Assembly (NCBI GenBank): GCA_017444095.1
Contig: JAFSXM010000013.1
Location: 1 to 53,109 of the forward strand
Direction: 5' to 3'
Length of the DNA: 53,109 bases
From: Rickettsiales bacterium
Lineage (GTDB): Bacteria; Pseudomonadota; Alphaproteobacteria; Rickettsiales; Deianiraeaceae
Notes under the pieces: generated by a model
What the model was told of the DNA's origin: nothing
The model's database searches: none
The model's input: only the letters and a program-made list of their open reading frames with translations
Shown: positions 46,166 to 53,109 of the stretch, piece by piece
How positions within the stretch are numbered: the first letter of the stretch is position 1
Layout: every line of letters begins with the position of its first letter
Position numbers and translations under genes: made by a program

Positions 46166-46606
46166 ATGTTGAACGAAAAGTTATTCGCATTATTATCAGC
46201 TTATTTTGCATTGGAGTTAAAGTTGAGAAATTATCATTGGAATGTTGAATGTCACCATTTTACAGAATATCACAAATTTTTTGAAGAGCAATATGACGAA
46301 ATTGCTGAAAATATAGACGAAATAGCAGAGAAAATTAGGATGTTAGGGGATAAAGTTCCTGCAAATTTTAACACTATAATTGAAACAAACAACAAAAACA
46401 ATGTTGATATAACAAATAGTGCAGTTGATAGCAAATCTATGATTTTATGTCTGTTGGATAGCAGTAATAAATTGGTTGAAATGATAAAGGATTTGAAGAA
46501 TGAACTTGATGGCAATAGAGAGTATATGGGAACCTGTATTTTACTTGATGATTTGTTAAAAACTCGTGAAAAAGCCTGTTGGTTTTTAAAATCATTAAGT
46601 AAATAG
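46166..46606 (+). CDS. dps: Dps-family ferritin-like protein
   Basis: DNA-binding/iron-storing dodecamer subunit that removes Fe(II) and peroxide. It has 146 residues. The inter-subunit ferroxidase ligands are in NYHWNVECHHFTEYHKFFEEQYDEIAENIDEIAEKIR (His, Asp, Glu in the usual spacing). The N terminus is short, with no basic DNA-binding tail, so DNA binding may be weak. Together with the flavodoxin it is the main stress gene in the window. Confidence 0.9.
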   Translation: MLNEKLFALLSAYFALELKLRNYHWNVECHHFTEYHKFFEEQYDEIAENIDEIAEKIRMLGDKVPANFNTIIETNNKNNVDITNSAVDSKSMILCLLDSSNKLVEMIKDLKNELDGNREYMGTCILLDDLLKTREKACWFLKSLSK

Positions 46607-46629
46607 TGTTTTTCAGTTAGTTTAAAAGT

Positions 46630-47325
46630 GTGATTAGGTACATAGTTTTTGACACAGAGACAACTGGATTAGATCCTTTTACAGGAGATAAAATAATAGA
46701 AATTGGCTGTGTGGAAATGTTTGATAAGGTAATTACTGGAAAGACATACCATCAGTATGTTAATCCGGAAAAGCAATTATCGAAGGAGATTATTGATATA
46801 ACACATATAACGGATGAAGAATTAAAAGATAAACCTGTGTTTAAAGACATAGCACAGGATTTTTTAAACTTTATTAACGAAAGGCCGACAGGTATTGATA
46901 AAAATGTATTAGTTGCACACAATGCGAGTTTTGATATAAAATTTTTAAATCACGAATTAAAAACTGCTGGTTTTAATAATTTATTAGGTTTTGAGGTAAT
47001 TGATACATTAGATATTGCGAGAAGAAAATTTCCAAATCAAAAAGCAACTCTTGATATGCTTTGTGAAAAGTTTGGAATTTCATTGGAAGAAAGGAGAAAG
47101 GAAGGACACGGAGCTTTGCTGGATGCAAAAATATTGGCAGATGTTTTTATCAAGCTAATGGAAGGAGGACAAAGTTTAGATATTAACAAAGATGATAATA
47201 TAGATTTTATTGGTTTCAAAAAACGAATAGAGGTTTTACAAGCAAGAAAAATTTACGAACTTACGGAACAGGAAAAACAAGCAAGACAAAAATTTTTGGA
47301 AGACAACAAATTAGCGGATTTTTAG
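46630..47325 (+). CDS. dnaQ: DNA polymerase III epsilon (proofreading) subunit
   Basis: 3'-5' exonuclease of the replicative polymerase. It has 231 residues. Exo I is FDTETTGLDP, Exo II has HNASFDIKFL, and Exo III has HGALLDAKILADVF, a DEDDh set. The C terminus carries the helical, Lys/Gln-rich stretch that contacts the alpha subunit. GTG start. It follows dps by 23 bp on the same strand. Confidence 0.93.
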   Translation: MIRYIVFDTETTGLDPFTGDKIIEIGCVEMFDKVITGKTYHQYVNPEKQLSKEIIDITHITDEELKDKPVFKDIAQDFLNFINERPTGIDKNVLVAHNASFDIKFLNHELKTAGFNNLLGFEVIDTLDIARRKFPNQKATLDMLCEKFGISLEERRKEGHGALLDAKILADVFIKLMEGGQSLDINKDDNIDFIGFKKRIEVLQARKIYELTEQEKQARQKFLEDNKLADF

Positions 47326-47400
47326 TTTGTTTATTTTTTCACAATTCTTGTTTACTATAAAAAGCTTGTATTTTATCAAACATATTTACCATTTTGCAAA

Positions 47401-49122
47401 ATGCCAAATGTAGACGAAACCGATATTTCCAATGGTTATTTTAGTGATTACGATATTACACAAAACCGCCGGAACCGAACATTTAAAATTGCGAAAATAT
47501 GGCATTTTTTTTGTCATTTATTGATACCTGGTGATAATGATGAAGATGGAGGGGCTTTAATTTATCGGTCAAAATTGGTGCTTTTATGTATATTGATACT
47601 TTTTATTATCTTGGCTATTAAATTAGTTTTAATTCTTACTAATGATGTTTATAAACATAGGTATTATCAATATCATAGCAAGCAACCATTTTCAAGAGTT
47701 AGTATTGAAGACAGAAATGGTAAAATTTTATCTCATAATATCTCTGTTTTTACACTATATTTACAGGCATCAAAAATTGATGATTTTTCAAAAGAAATTG
47801 ATAAGATAAATAGAGTTATACCAAACACTATTACAGATAAAGATAAAGTTATTAAAAAACTTGTCGAACGAAAGACAAATAACAAGACAATTTTTATTAA
47901 AAAAAATATTTCTATACAGCAAAAACAGGTCTTGCTTGATGCTGGTATTCAGGGATTAGTTTTTGAAAATGATGAAAAAAGATTTTATACATCGCAATCT
48001 GCAAATAATATTGTAGGATATTGTCCTTCTAACAATAACTGCATTTCTGGCATAGAAAAAGGATTAAATGAATATTTAAGTAATCCAAAAAATCCGCCAC
48101 TAAAATTGTCAATAGACTATGTGGCACAAACGATTTTACGAGATATTTTAAATGAAAAGGTTTTGAACACACAATCAAAAGGAGCAAGTGGTATTATTAT
48201 GAAAATTGATACTGGTGAAGTTATTGCTGGTGTTAGTGTTCCAGATTGTGATTATAATAACTATGAATTATGCTCGCATGAAAGTTTATTTAATAATTAT
48301 AGTCTTGGTGTGTATGAGCTTGGGTCTGTATTTAAATTATTCCTTGCAGCAACTGCATTGCAATATGGTATATCTCCATACAAGGAATATAAGCGAGAAG
48401 AGTATAGATTAAATAATTTTGTAATTCATGATATAGATAGAAAAGAACAAAAAGGCGGTCAGTTAAATCTTATTGATATAATCAGGATTTCATCAAATGT
48501 AGGTTGTGCGAAAATTGTTGAAGATATAGATTTATTCTATCAATTTAAGTATTTAGTAAATTTAGGTCTGCTGACGAAATTGGATACTGAATTGCCAGAG
48601 CTCGGTAGGCCTATTTATCCAAAAAAGTGGACACTTATTAACGGAATAACTGCTTCATACGGGCACGGCATTGCAACAACACCCTTAAATTTTGCCTCTG
48701 CTATTGCATCTTTGTTAAATAACAAGCCAGTTAAACCAACATTTATTGCAACAGATACTCCACGAGAAACAGAAAATTATACATATTTGGATAACGATAA
48801 AGTTGATATTTTCAAAGATATAATGAGGCAAGTTGTGAGTGCGGGAGGTGGTAATAAAGCATACATAGATGAATATGATATTGGTGGCAAAACTGGGACG
48901 GCTATGCAGATAAAAAATGGCAAATATGACAAGTATTCTAACATACTTTCTTTTGTTGCTGTTTTACCGATGTATAAACCAGAGTATGTGTTTTTTATAA
49001 CACTAAATTATCCAAAAGTTGATGATGCAAATATTTACAAAACTCGTGGTTATGAATTAGGTTCTGTTATGAACCAAATTATTTCAACCATTGGCCCTAT
49101 ATTAAATATTAAGCCAATTTAG
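47401..49122 (+). CDS. ftsI: Division-specific transpeptidase FtsI (PBP3)
   Basis: Crosslinks peptidoglycan at the septum. It has 573 residues: a cytoplasmic N-tail (about 1-55, longer than usual), one membrane anchor (about 58-82), a non-catalytic domain starting RVSIEDRNGKILSHN, then the transpeptidase with SVFK (active serine in LGSVFKLF), SSN (SSNVGC) and KTGT (GGKTGTAMQ). All three catalytic motifs are intact. No ftsL, murE or mraW is adjacent; the dcw cluster is broken. FtsI is favoured over MrdA by the short periplasmic domain. Confidence 0.9.
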   Translation: MPNVDETDISNGYFSDYDITQNRRNRTFKIAKIWHFFCHLLIPGDNDEDGGALIYRSKLVLLCILILFIILAIKLVLILTNDVYKHRYYQYHSKQPFSRVSIEDRNGKILSHNISVFTLYLQASKIDDFSKEIDKINRVIPNTITDKDKVIKKLVERKTNNKTIFIKKNISIQQKQVLLDAGIQGLVFENDEKRFYTSQSANNIVGYCPSNNNCISGIEKGLNEYLSNPKNPPLKLSIDYVAQTILRDILNEKVLNTQSKGASGIIMKIDTGEVIAGVSVPDCDYNNYELCSHESLFNNYSLGVYELGSVFKLFLAATALQYGISPYKEYKREEYRLNNFVIHDIDRKEQKGGQLNLIDIIRISSNVGCAKIVEDIDLFYQFKYLVNLGLLTKLDTELPELGRPIYPKKWTLINGITASYGHGIATTPLNFASAIASLLNNKPVKPTFIATDTPRETENYTYLDNDKVDIFKDIMRQVVSAGGGNKAYIDEYDIGGKTGTAMQIKNGKYDKYSNILSFVAVLPMYKPEYVFFITLNYPKVDDANIYKTRGYELGSVMNQIISTIGPILNIKPI

Positions 49123-49134
49123 AATTATATTATA

Positions 49135-49752
49135 TTATGTTTTGTCTAAACAACAAGAACAGCAATGATTTAAGCACCATTGGCATATATTCTGGATTAT
49201 GCTTTCTGACTTTTGTTGTTGATTGTTTGTTTGTTGTATATTGTTTATTATTAAATTAGCATTATTAATATCGTGTTTCATTTCTCCATCACGATAGATG
49301 TATTGTATTTGTAGGTTATCCCAGTTCCATCCCTCATATATTCTAAAATCGTAACTATTTTTAAACCTATACAAATTATATTGTGATGTTAGCCCCATCT
49401 GGTTGACTAATAATTCTGTTATGAGTTGTTTTATAACTGCCTCACTATTTTTTCGTTCTGTATTATTGGTTGTTTTATCTATAAGACTTTTTATGCTGTT
49501 ATTGAAAGATTGTATGTTGTTTATTGTTCCAATGCAATGTTCATACTGTTTATACTGTTGCAACTTATCCGCATCGATTATCTCTTGTTTTATTGCTAGA
49601 TACGCATCGCCATTATGGCGAACATTTAAATGAAATAATTCTTTATTTTTTTCTTGTAATGTGATAGTATGATTAAAATATTTGTTGTCTTTATCAAGAC
49701 AAGTACTATCAATTTTTATTGTTATGTTTGAAGTTATTTTTTCATTCTTCAT
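49135..49752 (-). CDS. Unknown protein with Cys-rich C-terminal tail
   Basis: Not recognised. It has 205 residues, with no signal peptide or membrane segment. The N-terminal half is beta-rich (KITSNITIKIDSTCL, ELFHLNVRHNGDAYLAI), then helices, then an aromatic stretch (YDFRIYEGWNWDNLQIQYIY), an Asn/Gln linker and a tail ICQWCLNHCCSCCLDKT with Cys at 190, 193, 197, 198, 200 and 201. This tail resembles those of the 9270 and 16850 genes in position and Cys content. It converges on ftsI with a 12-bp gap. Confidence 0.6.
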   Translation of the reverse strand: MKNEKITSNITIKIDSTCLDKDNKYFNHTITLQEKNKELFHLNVRHNGDAYLAIKQEIIDADKLQQYKQYEHCIGTINNIQSFNNSIKSLIDKTTNNTERKNSEAVIKQLITELLVNQMGLTSQYNLYRFKNSYDFRIYEGWNWDNLQIQYIYRDGEMKHDINNANLIINNIQQTNNQQQKSESIIQNICQWCLNHCCSCCLDKT

Positions 49753-49859
49753 TTCTTGATAGGAAATTATAACAAAACTTTTGCAATTAAAAAGTGTTAT
49801 TTATTATGAGGTTGTTTTCTTGATTTTTGTTTAGTTGATTTTCACATTTATACAAAATT

Positions 49860-51557
49860 ATGCAGAAAAATGGAGCTACAAAATTAAATTTAAAAGAGCT
49901 AAAAGATAAGTTCTTATTTATAGTTGTTGGTGGGTGCGATGCCATTGGAACTAATTTTTACTTATACCATTATGCAGGACATTGGATTGCTGTTGATTAT
50001 GGACTTGGCTTTGCTGATAAGTTAAAAACACCCGGTGTGGAGATTTTATTGCCAAATATTTCTTTTTTGAAAAACAATAATATTAAGCTTGATGCACTTA
50101 TTATTACACATTCACACGAAGATCATATAGGCGGTGTTTGTGAGATGTATAAGTATCTAAAATGTCCCATCTATTGCACGAAGTTTGCGAAAAATTTTTT
50201 GCAAGTTGATGCTCTGGAAATGCCAATTGTTCCAAATTTAAAAATTGTTGAGATATGTAACAAAAAAACATATAAAATTGGTAAATTTGAAATAGAGTTT
50301 ATACCTCTTACTCATTCTACTATTGAAGCACAAGGTGTTTATATTAAAACTGATAAAGGAAGTGTTTTTCATACTGGAGATTGGAAGTTTGATGATACAC
50401 CGGTGCTTGGAAAAGTTAGCGATAAAGATCGGATAAAAGAGTTAGTAAAAGATAATCCGCTTTCATTGCTTGTGTGCGATAGCACGAATTGCATGAAGGA
50501 TAGCAAAAACAAATCTGAAAGTATTCTTTTTGATAGTTTGGTTCAAATTATTTCCAGAAAAAAAAGAATGGTAGTTGTAAGCACTTTTGCCTCAAATATA
50601 TCAAGAATTCAAACAATGTATAATGTGGCACAAGCAACTGGTAGAAGGTTGGTTATTTGCGGGCGGTCAATGGAGAAAATTATTTCTATTGCACAAGAAA
50701 GTGGATATTTACTGGATATAGGTTATCTTGATGCAAAAGATGCCAGAAAATTTCCAAGAGAGATGTTACTTGTGTTGGCTACTGGTTGTCAGGGGGAACA
50801 GAATGCAACAATGGCAAAGCTGGCCTACAACAAGCATCCGTTTTTAAAACTACAACAAAAGGATTGTGTAATCTTTTCATCAAAGGTTATACCCGGTAAT
50901 GAGCTTGATGTAGAAAATATTATAAATGCTCTGATTTTAAGAAATGTTGATATAGTTGCCGAGAAGGATAATTTAGTTCATGTTTCCGGACATGCTTATA
51001 GGTCTGATTTAAAAGAAATGTATGAATTGACAAAACCATTAAATTTTATTCCAATGCACGGGGATTGGCTGATGTTGCACGAGCATGCAAAATTTGCTAA
51101 GAGTTGTGGAATAAAAAGTATTATTACACCAAGAAATGGTTGCATTGTTGAGATAAATGGTAATTCAATAGAACAAATAGGACAATTCAATTCATCTACA
51201 ATTTGTTTAGATGGAAACAGGTTGCTTGATGATGGAAATAGAATATTTAAAGACAGAAAAGCTATTGCAAATGATGGCTTTGTTTATTGTAGTGTTGTTA
51301 TAGATAAAAAGAAAAATACTTTTGCTTGTCAGCCAGATATTAGAGCTATTGGTTTATTTGATTTTAACAACCACGAGCATATTGAAATGATGAAGGAAAT
51401 TTCAAAAAAAGCCATTGTAGTAATCAAACCGAGGTTGTTTGGTCGTTTTGGTGCAAAAGATATTATTTCCGATAAACTTAAAGAAAGCTTAAAAAATGAA
51501 ATTCACAAGAAAACAGGAAAAGTGCCTGTAATTGATGTTATGGTAAACTTTATTTAG
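49860..51557 (+). CDS. rnj: Ribonuclease J
   Basis: Metallo-beta-lactamase/beta-CASP RNase acting in mRNA decay and rRNA maturation. It has 565 residues. The zinc motif is THSHEDHIGG; further ligands are in LTHSTIEA and HTGDWKFD. The beta-CASP part has VVSTFASNISR, and the C-terminal GHA...HGD region is present as VSGHAYRSDL and MHGDWLML. It is the standard alphaproteobacterial RNase J. Start ATG at 49860. The EF-hand gene begins about 100 bp downstream on the same strand, behind its own promoter. Confidence 0.93.
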   Translation: MQKNGATKLNLKELKDKFLFIVVGGCDAIGTNFYLYHYAGHWIAVDYGLGFADKLKTPGVEILLPNISFLKNNNIKLDALIITHSHEDHIGGVCEMYKYLKCPIYCTKFAKNFLQVDALEMPIVPNLKIVEICNKKTYKIGKFEIEFIPLTHSTIEAQGVYIKTDKGSVFHTGDWKFDDTPVLGKVSDKDRIKELVKDNPLSLLVCDSTNCMKDSKNKSESILFDSLVQIISRKKRMVVVSTFASNISRIQTMYNVAQATGRRLVICGRSMEKIISIAQESGYLLDIGYLDAKDARKFPREMLLVLATGCQGEQNATMAKLAYNKHPFLKLQQKDCVIFSSKVIPGNELDVENIINALILRNVDIVAEKDNLVHVSGHAYRSDLKEMYELTKPLNFIPMHGDWLMLHEHAKFAKSCGIKSIITPRNGCIVEINGNSIEQIGQFNSSTICLDGNRLLDDGNRIFKDRKAIANDGFVYCSVVIDKKKNTFACQPDIRAIGLFDFNNHEHIEMMKEISKKAIVVIKPRLFGRFGAKDIISDKLKESLKNEIHKKTGKVPVIDVMVNFI

Positions 51558-51597
51558 TTTTTTGAATTTAGTTTTTTGTTTTCCTTTCTGGTTTTAA

Positions 51598-51626
51598 TTG
51601 TTGCATTGCTTTTTTTTTTTTATTAT
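51598..51626 (+). promoter_or_regulatory. T-tract promoter of the EF-hand gene
   Basis: -35 TTGTTG (51598-51603), 17-bp spacer ending in an 11-T run, -10 TATTAT (51621-51626), followed by ACTTTAATTGTTTT. The 20 bp from the -10 box onward differ from those at 37507 and 38278 at only two positions, although the genes are 12-14 kb apart and not in one cluster. The shared leader suggests common control. The predicted transcript starts about 22 bp before the ATG. Confidence 0.5.
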
Positions 51627-51654
51627 ACTTTAATTGTTTTTATGTTTTATACAT

Positions 51655-52593
51655 ATGGGATTTTTTAGTAATTGGTTTGATGACAAAACTGGTATTAAAT
51701 ACTTCAAGGATTTTGGATATAATCAGCTTCATACTACTACAGATTATGATGATGGAATGCATTGTGCCAATTTCACTGTGCCACGTAGTAATGATGAAAG
51801 GTATAATGCCGTCAATTCAATATATAATAATCTTTTCGGTAAAGATGTAGACACACAGCAAGTATCGCATCTGTATAATAAAGGCAGTGGTAGTATCCCT
51901 TATGATGGCCGTCCGGTTTTTCCTGACTATTATGGACTTCCTAAGACAGGTGATCCTGGTGCGATCGCTTATGTGGATGTGAATATTACTCAAGATATGG
52001 CAGATTATTTGAATAAAGAATTGGCAGGAGATAATCCATTAAGAGCCAAAATTAATACCGATAGTGATGATAGGTTGTCAACGGATGAGATACAGAATTA
52101 TTTTGATAAATTTGCAGTCAACGGTAAAATATCGCATTTCGATATGGAGAACATTTATGCTTTGAAAAATAATGCTATCATAAAAGATGCTTTATTTACT
52201 AAGTATAACGATATTGGAGGTATTGATACGGATGTAAAATTATCTTATGACGATATAAAAGATAAAAGTATTATATCAGAATCTGATTTTCATAAACTTG
52301 ATGTTGTCTTCGATGGTACAGAGGACGGTCTGATTAGTAAAGATGTTTTTGATAAGTTCGAATTTGATAAAAATGGTGATCATGTGATAGATAAAGACGA
52401 GTATGCCGAAGGTATGCAAAGAGTTGATAGAATTTTTAGCGCGAGATCGGGAGAGAGTATGGTAGGTGATGCTCTTAGCAAGATTCCGAAGCAAAAAGAT
52501 CAATCTTATAATATGGAAACAAAACCATGTAATAATAGTGAGACAGAAGAACATCTTGCACAACAGAGCAGTGATATTCCAGATATACATTAA
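51655..52593 (+). CDS. EF-hand calcium-binding protein
   Basis: It has 312 residues, acidic, with no signal peptide or membrane helix. A canonical EF-hand loop DKNGDHVIDKDE is at 238-249 (Asp/Asn/Asp and Glu at positions 1, 3, 5, 12; Ile at 8). A second good loop, NTDSDDRLSTDE, is at 134-145, and a degenerate third lies near 220 (DGTEDGLISKDV). The first 120 residues are Tyr/Asp-rich with no known domain. The protein may sense calcium, and in a host-associated bacterium could act outside the cell; that is inference. The ATG at 51655 is preferred over the TTG at 51634. It uses the same T-tract promoter as the paralog pair. Confidence 0.75.
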   Translation: MGFFSNWFDDKTGIKYFKDFGYNQLHTTTDYDDGMHCANFTVPRSNDERYNAVNSIYNNLFGKDVDTQQVSHLYNKGSGSIPYDGRPVFPDYYGLPKTGDPGAIAYVDVNITQDMADYLNKELAGDNPLRAKINTDSDDRLSTDEIQNYFDKFAVNGKISHFDMENIYALKNNAIIKDALFTKYNDIGGIDTDVKLSYDDIKDKSIISESDFHKLDVVFDGTEDGLISKDVFDKFEFDKNGDHVIDKDEYAEGMQRVDRIFSARSGESMVGDALSKIPKQKDQSYNMETKPCNNSETEEHLAQQSSDIPDIH

Positions 52594-52786
52594 AAGGGTT
52601 TGTTTTCTTTGTGTTTATAACTATTGTTATAATGCTGTAATATATTTTTCCTTGACAATAAAAAAAATCTTCTTGAAAAGAAAATGTTATTTTGATAACG
52701 ACATCGTATATCTGTAATAAGAACAAGAGATTTAGTCTTTAAGTCAGGACTATATCGTATAACTTTGTTATATTGTATAGAATATC

Positions 52787-53109
52787 AAACTTGAGAGTTT
52801 GATCCTGGCTCAGAGCGAACGCTAGCGGAATGCTTTATACATGCAAGTCGAACGGAAAACCATACAGAGTAGCAATACAAAGTGGAAGTTTTTAGTGGCG
52901 AACGGGTGAGTAATAGATAGGAACTTGCCGAGTAGTGGGGGACAACAGATAGAAATGTCTGCTAATACCGCATACGCCCGAGAGGGGAAAGATTTATCGC
53001 TATTTGAGAGGCCTATTCACGATTAGCTTGTTGGTGAGATAAAAGCCCACCAAGGCGACGATCGTTAGCCGGTCTTAGAGGACGATCGGCCACATTGGGA
53101 CTGAGACAC
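52787..53109 (+). rRNA. rrs: 16S ribosomal RNA, 5' part
   Basis: Small-subunit rRNA cut by the right edge of the window. The universal 5' region GAGAGTTTGATCCTGGCTCAG is followed by GAACGCTAGCGG and GCAAGTCGAACGG, an alphaproteobacterial signature, and later by the V2 region and ACTGAGACAC. The first base is approximate. No tRNA or other RNA gene precedes it within 190 bp; whether 23S follows cannot be seen. In Rickettsiales 16S and 23S are unlinked, so this is worth checking. Confidence 0.97.

Overview
The window is about 53 kb of a very AT-rich chromosome from a host-associated alphaproteobacterium. The evidence is an alphaproteobacterial 16S rRNA start at the right edge, a class I lysyl-tRNA synthetase, a eukaryotic-type IleRS fragment, two genes of the alphaproteobacterial gene transfer agent family (DUF2460 and DUF2163), RNase J and ClpXP. 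The style is that of an intracellular lineage such as Holosporales or Rickettsiales: dense A+T, broken-up standard operons, shortened genes, and several Asn/Lys-rich proteins I cannot assign. TGA is used as a normal stop (for example clpX). Clear Shine-Dalgarno sequences are mostly absent. The genus cannot be fixed from sequence alone.

Layout. 0.1-4.6 kb, mostly minus strand: truncated ileS, an MFS transporter, a LolC/E permease and dapF. 4.8-7 kb: acpP-fabF and rimM. 7-10.5 kb: a shortened RelA/SpoT between two unknown genes, then a lipoprotein. 10.5-13.2 kb: flavodoxin, clpP, clpX. 13.3-18.1 kb, minus strand: argH, a PagL-like outer-membrane lipid A deacylase, argG, and a kinase-like protein with a Cys-striped tail. 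18.1-26.8 kb: MerR regulator, unknown gene, secY, trmD, an opposed metallo-beta-lactamase-fold gene, tRNA-His, tRNA-Lys, a probable AtpH, a D-amino-acid aminotransferase, a small TPR-like protein and pyrG. 26.8-37.4 kb: pilin-like protein, parB, an orphan EcoRI-type DNA methylase with a GIY-YIG-like N terminus, yebC, rodA, asd, xerC/D, a divergent pyruvate kinase, and an IscS carrying a lipoprotein-like signal. 37.4-39.3 kb: a tandem pair of paralogous repeat proteins with duplicated promoters. 39.4-52.6 kb: tRNA-Gly, lysK, pheS, a BamB-like lipoprotein, the two GTA genes, a small membrane protein, dps, dnaQ, ftsI, RNase J and an EF-hand protein. 52.8 kb to the end: 5' part of 16S rRNA.

How it fits together. 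The cell keeps a peptidoglycan wall (dapF, asd, D-amino-acid transaminase, rodA, ftsI) and an outer membrane (LolC/E, BamB, PagL-like, lipoproteins). It also keeps fatty acid synthesis, CTP synthesis and the last two arginine steps (argG, argH). The most unusual material is a set of lineage-specific proteins that look host-directed. Three unknown or kinase-like proteins end in Cys-rich tails, and three proteins with strong or degenerate EF-hand-like loops share a promoter with a T-tract spacer and a TATTAT -10 box. Both sets are inferred from reading the sequence and have not been tested.
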